From: Sphingobium aromaticiconvertens | Lineage (GTDB): Bacteria > Pseudomonadota > Alphaproteobacteria > Sphingomonadales > Sphingomonadaceae | NCBI RefSeq assembly: GCF_037154075.1 | Contig: NZ_JBANRJ010000001.1 | Location: 4,397,501 to 4,461,500 of the forward strand | DNA: 64,000 nt | Direction of reading: 5' to 3' | Shown here: one piece after another, positions 61,734 through 64,000 of the stretch | Layout: each line of letters opens with the position of its first letter | Position numbering within the stretch: position 1 is the first letter of the stretch | Position numbers and translations under genes: made by a program | Notes under the pieces: model-generated | Told to the model about the DNA's origin: nothing | Databases searched by the model: none | What the model saw: the letters and a program-made list of their open reading frames with translations, nothing else

Positions 61734-64000
61734 AATAATAACCGCCTGCGGGATTAAAGGGTGACGGGCCATAATAGCCCTGCCCCGTCTGGGGATTGCC
61801 CGGTCCGTTGGTTTCGGACCTGACGTCGAAGAGGTTGGTGGCACCGACCGACAGAGTAGCGAAGCGCGTGACCCTGGCGCTGAGGTTGAGGTCAGTGATC
61901 AGCTTCGCACCAAAATAGCGGTCATCGCCCGCCGCCGTCCGCTGGGTATATTTGCCGTAGCGAGTGTTGGTGATGTTCAGGCCGAAAATGCCTTTCGTCC
62001 AGTTGAGCGTGCCCACCAGCTTGCTGTGCGGCTGGAGCACTTCCAGTTCACCAATCTTGTCCCCGCCGAAGAAGACTGAACCCGCCCCCAGCAGCGACGT
62101 GCCGTCGGCGGCGAACAGCTGCGAGGGCGTGGCGACGACGTCCGTGACCTTGGTCTTTGAATAGTTGAACGCCAGCGTCAGGCCCAGCTTGCCCAGATTG
62201 CCAAGGCCGGTCGAATAGTCGGCGACCAGGTCGAATCCCCTGGTCGTCGTGTCGGCGGCGTTGATGAAATATTCCGCCTGCTCGATATCGGACAGGCCGT
62301 TAGCGGCGAGGATCGTGGAGACACCCGTGCCGAACAGTCGGCCCGTGCGCTCCACCCGATCCTTGATGCGGATATAATAGCCGTCCAGCGTGATCGACAG
62401 TGAAGGCGCTGGCGTGAAGACGAGACCCAGTCCCGCATTCCATGTCTTTTCGGCCTTTAGCGGCTTGGCCCCCAGCAACTGGCCAACCGTGGAGTCCGCC
62501 GTCACCAGCTTGGCGACGGTCGGGCGCAATTCGGTCTGACCTGTCTCCGCATTGAAGAAGGAGGATGTGCGCCCGTCCGTCTGGGCATAGCCGATCTGGG
62601 TCAGCGACGGCGCGCGAAAACCAGTGCCAACCGTGCCGCGCAAGGCGATGGCGGGGCTGAATTCATAACGACTGTTGAGCTTCAAGCCCACAGGGCTGCC
62701 CGACCCGTCGCTATAATGTTCGGCTCGGACTGCGGCACCGATATACCAGGCATCGACGGGATAGAGGCCCAGGTCGACATAACCGGCATAGACTTTGCGG
62801 CTGATGTCGGCTTCGTCCTCAGGCGACAGCACGATGCCGCCCTGCACCACGGGGGAAGCGACGCGGCCCACATTCCAGTCATATTGCTGATCGCCCGGCT
62901 GGAAGGTGTAGGTCGCCGGTTCATAGGCGAGCGGATCACCGGCAAAGGTGCGGAAACGATCGAGGCGATATTCGCCACCCACTGAAATCTGGAGCGGACG
63001 GGCAAGGCCGATGTCGAACTCACGAGTCAGGTCGACATTGTGGGTCCATTGCCGAAACTCGAAATTGGCAAGATTGGGCCAATAGGTCGGGCCATCCGGC
63101 CCCAGCGACGGACGCACCGACAATTTGGAAAATTGGCGGCTGGCATTGCGCCCGAAGGAAGAACTGATGTCATAGTCCCACCCCGCCAACTTGCCCTTCA
63201 GGCCACCGACGATTTGCACATCATTCTCGTCGATATTGTTCAGCGGATAATAGCCGTCCGGAAACTGCGCGGTGAAGTTGGCCGTGCTGTTGGGGCGACG
63301 GAAATTATTGCCGATCTGGGCGTCACGTTCGCCATAGGTGCCGAAAGAATAGAGGGTGACCGTGTCCGTCACTGGCAGTTCGGCGTTGTAAGCGAGGTTG
63401 AACGCCTTGATCTGCGGATCGCCGTTATGTGCGCCGTCGCGATTCCATTGCGCGTTGCGGGCATTGGCGTCGGCGATATTGGCCAGCACCTGCTCGCGTG
63501 TCAGGCCGCTCGTAGCAACGACCTGATCGACCGTGCGGCCTGCGGGCAGGCCATAAAGATTGGTGTCGGTGGCATCCAGGTTCCACCAGGCCCCGCCGCG
63601 CTTGCGAGTATCGCCGCTAACCGTCAGGAAGCCGCCATCACCGATCCGCGTGCCATAGCGCAGCGTGCCCTTCCAGCTATCGGGCTTGCCATTGGCGTCA
63701 TAGAGTGTGCCATAGGTAAAATCGCCGCTCAACCCTTCCATTTCCGCAAGCTGGATGTTGATGACGCCCGCAATCGCATCGGTGCCATATTGGGCGGCGG
63801 CGGAGTCTTTGAGCACCTCGATCCGGTCGATCGCGGCAGTCGGGATCAGGTCGATGTCGACCGGATTCGCGCCTGACGTATCGGCCGTGCTGTTGCTGAG
63901 GAACGCCCCGTTATGGCGGCGCTTTCCGTTGACCAGCACCAACGTATAGGCGGGTGCAAGGCCGCGATTGGTGACGGGGCGGCCAATAGAGAAGACCCCT
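61708..64000 (-). CDS. TonB-dependent receptor (5' end off the window)
   Basis: Open to the window end, at least 763 residues; the signal peptide and TonB box are outside. The visible part starts in the plug (IGRPVTNRGLAPAYTLVLVN, RIEVLKDSAAAQYGTDAIAGVINI) and goes through the barrel, with the C-terminal YYGRIAFSL. The large plug-barrel and NRGLAPAYTLVLVNGKRRH pattern fit the big sphingomonad receptors for organic compounds rather than siderophore types. Coupled to the sulfonate-type binding protein, so an organosulfur ligand is inferred. Confidence 0.9.
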   Translation of the reverse strand, partial: GVFSIGRPVTNRGLAPAYTLVLVNGKRRHNGAFLSNSTADTSGANPVDIDLIPTAAIDRIEVLKDSAAAQYGTDAIAGVINIQLAEMEGLSGDFTYGTLYDANGKPDSWKGTLRYGTRIGDGGFLTVSGDTRKRGGAWWNLDATDTNLYGLPAGRTVDQVVATSGLTREQVLANIADANARNAQWNRDGAHNGDPQIKAFNLAYNAELPVTDTVTLYSFGTYGERDAQIGNNFRRPNSTANFTAQFPDGYYPLNNIDENDVQIVGGLKGKLAGWDYDISSSFGRNASRQFSKLSVRPSLGPDGPTYWPNLANFEFRQWTHNVDLTREFDIGLARPLQISVGGEYRLDRFRTFAGDPLAYEPATYTFQPGDQQYDWNVGRVASPVVQGGIVLSPEDEADISRKVYAGYVDLGLYPVDAWYIGAAVRAEHYSDGSGSPVGLKLNSRYEFSPAIALRGTVGTGFRAPSLTQIGYAQTDGRTSSFFNAETGQTELRPTVAKLVTADSTVGQLLGAKPLKAEKTWNAGLGLVFTPAPSLSITLDGYYIRIKDRVERTGRLFGTGVSTILAANGLSDIEQAEYFINAADTTTRGFDLVADYSTGLGNLGKLGLTLAFNYSKTKVTDVVATPSQLFAADGTSLLGAGSVFFGGDKIGELEVLQPHSKLVGTLNWTKGIFGLNITNTRYGKYTQRTAAGDDRYFGAKLITDLNLSARVTRFATLSVGATNLFDVRSETNGPGNPQTGQGYYGPSPFNPAGGYYYGRIAFSL

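Overview
The window is about 64 kb of GC-rich alphaproteobacterial chromosome. The closest fit is a sphingomonad (Sphingobium/Sphingomonas-like), judged from the gene families and their order: bamA-skp-fabZ-rpmE with no lpxD or lpxA beside fabZ, hom next to glpX, many TonB-dependent receptors, a TorF-type porin, and GTTC-N7-GTTC LexA boxes. It is mostly core genome. I see no prophage, insertion sequence or CRISPR array.

Layout. 1-3.2 kb: end of a PTS EIIA(Man) gene, HPr, an ABC exporter, a dispersed palindromic repeat and a PilZ protein. 3.3-5.9 kb (minus): tonB-exbB-exbD-exbD energising operon with intergenic hairpins and a strong terminator. 6-10.5 kb: an exported unknown, homoserine dehydrogenase, a small exported unknown with a possible frameshift, GlpX and an acetyltransferase. 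10.5-14.3 kb (minus): DUF2946 protein, TonB receptor and PepSY protein, probably one metal-uptake operon. 14.3-18 kb (minus): patatin-like protein with a lipoprotein, then an EEP-family phosphatase/nuclease. 18-20 kb: radA behind a LexA box, then cvpA. 20-22.1 kb (minus): APC permease and a crotonase-family protein. 22.2-33.6 kb (minus): rpsB, tsf, pyrH, frr, uppS, cdsA, dxr, rseP, bamA, skp, fabZ, rpmE, the translation/envelope-biogenesis block. 33.7-35.6 kb: a LexA-box-controlled small membrane protein, then psd and pssA. 35.9-41.3 kb: icd, a GNAT-nitrilase fusion, a fatty acid hydroxylase family protein, tRNA-Arg(CCU), an unknown and a porin. 41.3-46.9 kb: DUF1178, nitrilase, glutaredoxin, ComF, methyltransferase, HPP protein, lipid kinase, DUF2141. 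47-51.7 kb: lptF-lptG, a fatty acid desaturase and a GNAT-like protein that may be a ceramide synthase. 51.9-54.9 kb: a Fur-box-led operon DUF3649-PepSY-DUF3325-DUF4198. 55-57.6 kb: GMC oxidoreductase and a Tat-exported dienelactone hydrolase-like protein. 57.6-64 kb (minus): TonB receptor (5' end off the window), ABC substrate-binding lipoprotein, class II aldolase-like protein, flavin monooxygenase and peroxiredoxin-like protein, which looks like an organosulfur uptake and breakdown cluster.

The most interesting points are: (1) two near-identical LexA boxes, one over the radA promoter and one over the promoter of an 80-residue single-span membrane protein that could be an SOS effector; (2) lptFG and a possible ceramide synthase side by side in a genome region where the usual lipid A genes are missing from the bamA cluster, which suits a glycosphingolipid outer membrane; (3) about 105-bp palindromic repeats with CTAGAGCAG ends; (4) a perfect 19-bp inverted repeat after the iron operon; (5) a short ORF between the Fur box and the iron operon.

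Functional calls rest on motifs and family recognition by eye. No database search was run.
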